Source: Lacrimispora celerecrescens (GTDB lineage: Bacteria > Bacillota > Clostridia > Lachnospirales > Lachnospiraceae). From it: DNA of 64,000 nucleotides. The notes under the pieces were generated by a model. That model saw only the letters and a list, made by a program, of their open reading frames with translations, made no database searches and was not told the DNA's origin. The stretch's first letter is position 1. Each line of letters starts with the position of its first letter. The stretch spans positions 124,151 through 188,150 of the forward strand of contig NZ_JPME01000003.1 of the NCBI RefSeq assembly GCF_000732605.1, in the 5' to 3' direction. Below are positions 63,253 through 64,000 of the stretch, in pieces. A program made the translations under genes and the position numbers.

Positions 63253-63392
63253 CACGAAAGCAATGAGCAGTGCGAATTAGAACACGAAAATTTCGTCGTG
63301 CTTGCACGTAAGAAAAAATTTCCGTGTTCTAATTCATAGGGCGAAGCCCGTGAGCCTGTGAAGCCGCAGGCTTCACAGGCTGCACTGCGGAC
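63253..63392 (+). ncRNA. Structured repeat element, copy C
   Basis: It starts CACGAAAGCAATGAG and ends GCACTGCGGAC. P1 pairs GCAGTGC (63267-63273) with GCACTGC (63382-63388). P2 begins GAATTAGAACACG and pairs with CCGTGTTCTAATTC; it is capped by CGTGC-TT-GCACG, where copies A and B have TGTGC/GCACA, a compensatory T-A to C-G change. P3 is GGGCGAAGCCC. P4 pairs AGCCTGTGAAGCC with its complement. It lies about 90 bases upstream of the thiamine-diphosphate enzyme gene in the sense direction. Function unknown. Confidence 0.72.
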
Positions 63393-63481
63393 TAGAGTAT
63401 ACGATGTGGCTACAGCCTACACCTCAAGCTACAGTCCGTAAAAGTTCAAAATAAACATCTAAAAAAGAGGAGAGAAGATCC

Positions 63482-64000
63482 ATGAGAATGAAAGTATCCA
63501 ATTATATCTCCCAGAAGTTGGTTGATTCCGGGATTACACAGGTGTTTACGGTTACAGGCGGAGGCGCCATGCATTTAAACGACGCCCTGGGGCATCAGGA
63601 GGGAATGCACTGCTTATATAACCATCATGAGCAGGCATGTGCCATAGCGGCCGAGTCCTATGCCAGAATCAAGGACCGTATAGCTGCAGTCTGCGTAACC
63701 ACAGGCCCAGGCGGCACCAATGCCATCACCGGAGTACTTGGAGGTTTTCTGGATTCCATTCCCATGTTAATTCTATCCGGTCAGGTGCGCTATGACACAA
63801 CGGCCAGATGGTCAGGAGTTGGGATCAGAGCCATGGGAGACCAGGAGTTTGATATAACAAAGGCAATTGACTGTATGACAAAATACAGCGAGATGGTAAT
63901 TGATCCCATGAGGATCCGCTACACATTAGAAAAAGCCATTTACCTTGCCTTATCCGGCCGTCCAGGCCCCACCTGGCTGGACATCCCCTTAAATGTCCAG
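63482..64000 (+). CDS. Thiamine-diphosphate-dependent enzyme, acetolactate-synthase-like (N-terminal part, cut by window edge)
   Basis: 173 codons are visible and open to the end. NYISQKLVDSGITQVFTVTG and MHLNDALG at the start, YNHHEQACAIAAESYARI with the Glu that activates the cofactor, and TTGPGGTNAITGVLGGFLDS are typical of the pyrimidine-binding domain of acetolactate synthase-like proteins. GRPGPTWLDIPLNVQ ends the visible domain. Such enzymes also occur in surface-sugar loci, decarboxylating keto acids or transferring two-carbon units, so a role outside branched-chain amino-acid synthesis is possible. GAGGAG precedes the ATG. The upstream leader contains structured element C. Confidence 0.85.
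   Translation, partial: MRMKVSNYISQKLVDSGITQVFTVTGGGAMHLNDALGHQEGMHCLYNHHEQACAIAAESYARIKDRIAAVCVTTGPGGTNAITGVLGGFLDSIPMLILSGQVRYDTTARWSGVGIRAMGDQEFDITKAIDCMTKYSEMVIDPMRIRYTLEKAIYLALSGRPGPTWLDIPLNVQ

Overview
The window looks like a chromosomal segment of a Gram-positive anaerobe of the Lachnospiraceae, plausibly the Lacrimispora / [Clostridium] saccharolyticum group. This rests on family content and has not been checked by any search: strong purine-rich Shine-Dalgarno sites, a XylFII-LytS-YesN type sugar-sensing unit, tryptophanase with a Na+-coupled transporter, several choline-binding-type cell-wall repeat proteins, and large cell-surface polysaccharide loci. No rRNA, tRNA or CRISPR array was seen.

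Region by region. (1) 1-1491: the tail of a surface-glycan locus (DUF2142-type membrane protein, GT2 glycosyltransferase). (2) 1588-2562: an isolated serine hydrolase on the minus strand. (3) 2774-7934: membrane-anchored sugar-binding protein, LytS-type kinase, YesN-type regulator and a second sugar-binding lipoprotein. (4) 8168-12173: tryptophanase, NSS-family transporter, a 35-aa MetS-like subunit and a convergent LysR regulator. (5) 12479-16440: sugar ABC importer (binding protein, double ATPase, permease with a frameshift), the likely target of region 3. (6) 16715-34470: a roughly 18-kb run of plus-strand genes: RfbC, Wzm/Wzt exporter, methyltransferase, a giant multi-domain glycosyltransferase, acyltransferase, all four genes for GDP-D-glycero-D-manno-heptose, three polytopic membrane proteins and a GtrB-like glycosyltransferase. 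(7) 34647-42124: three cell-wall-binding repeat proteins (one a GH25 lysozyme) around a LicC-LicA-like fusion, suggesting phosphocholine decoration of the envelope. (8) 43086-57373: an AT-rich Wzx/Wzy-type polysaccharide locus with glycerol/ribitol-phosphate type genes, a frameshifted glycosyltransferase and two gene fragments, ending at an IS256-family remnant. (9) 58431-61439: MarR-pirin-nitroreductase operon, a 49-aa coiled-coil ORF and a zinc-ribbon protein. (10) 61673-64000: a fourth cell-wall-binding protein and the start of a thiamine-diphosphate enzyme.

The most unusual signal is a three-copy family of about 140-145 nt elements (18102-18245 plus, 37740-37884 minus, 63253-63392 plus). 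Each has near-identical junction sequences, two long stems whose sequences differ between copies while both arms still pair, compensatory base changes in two further short stems, and an extended -10 promoter at a fixed distance upstream. Each lies sense-oriented in the 5' leader of an envelope-related gene: Wzt, a cell-wall-binding protein, and the ThDP enzyme. This has the properties of a structured, possibly mobile or regulatory, RNA. Whether it is already catalogued cannot be judged without a search.
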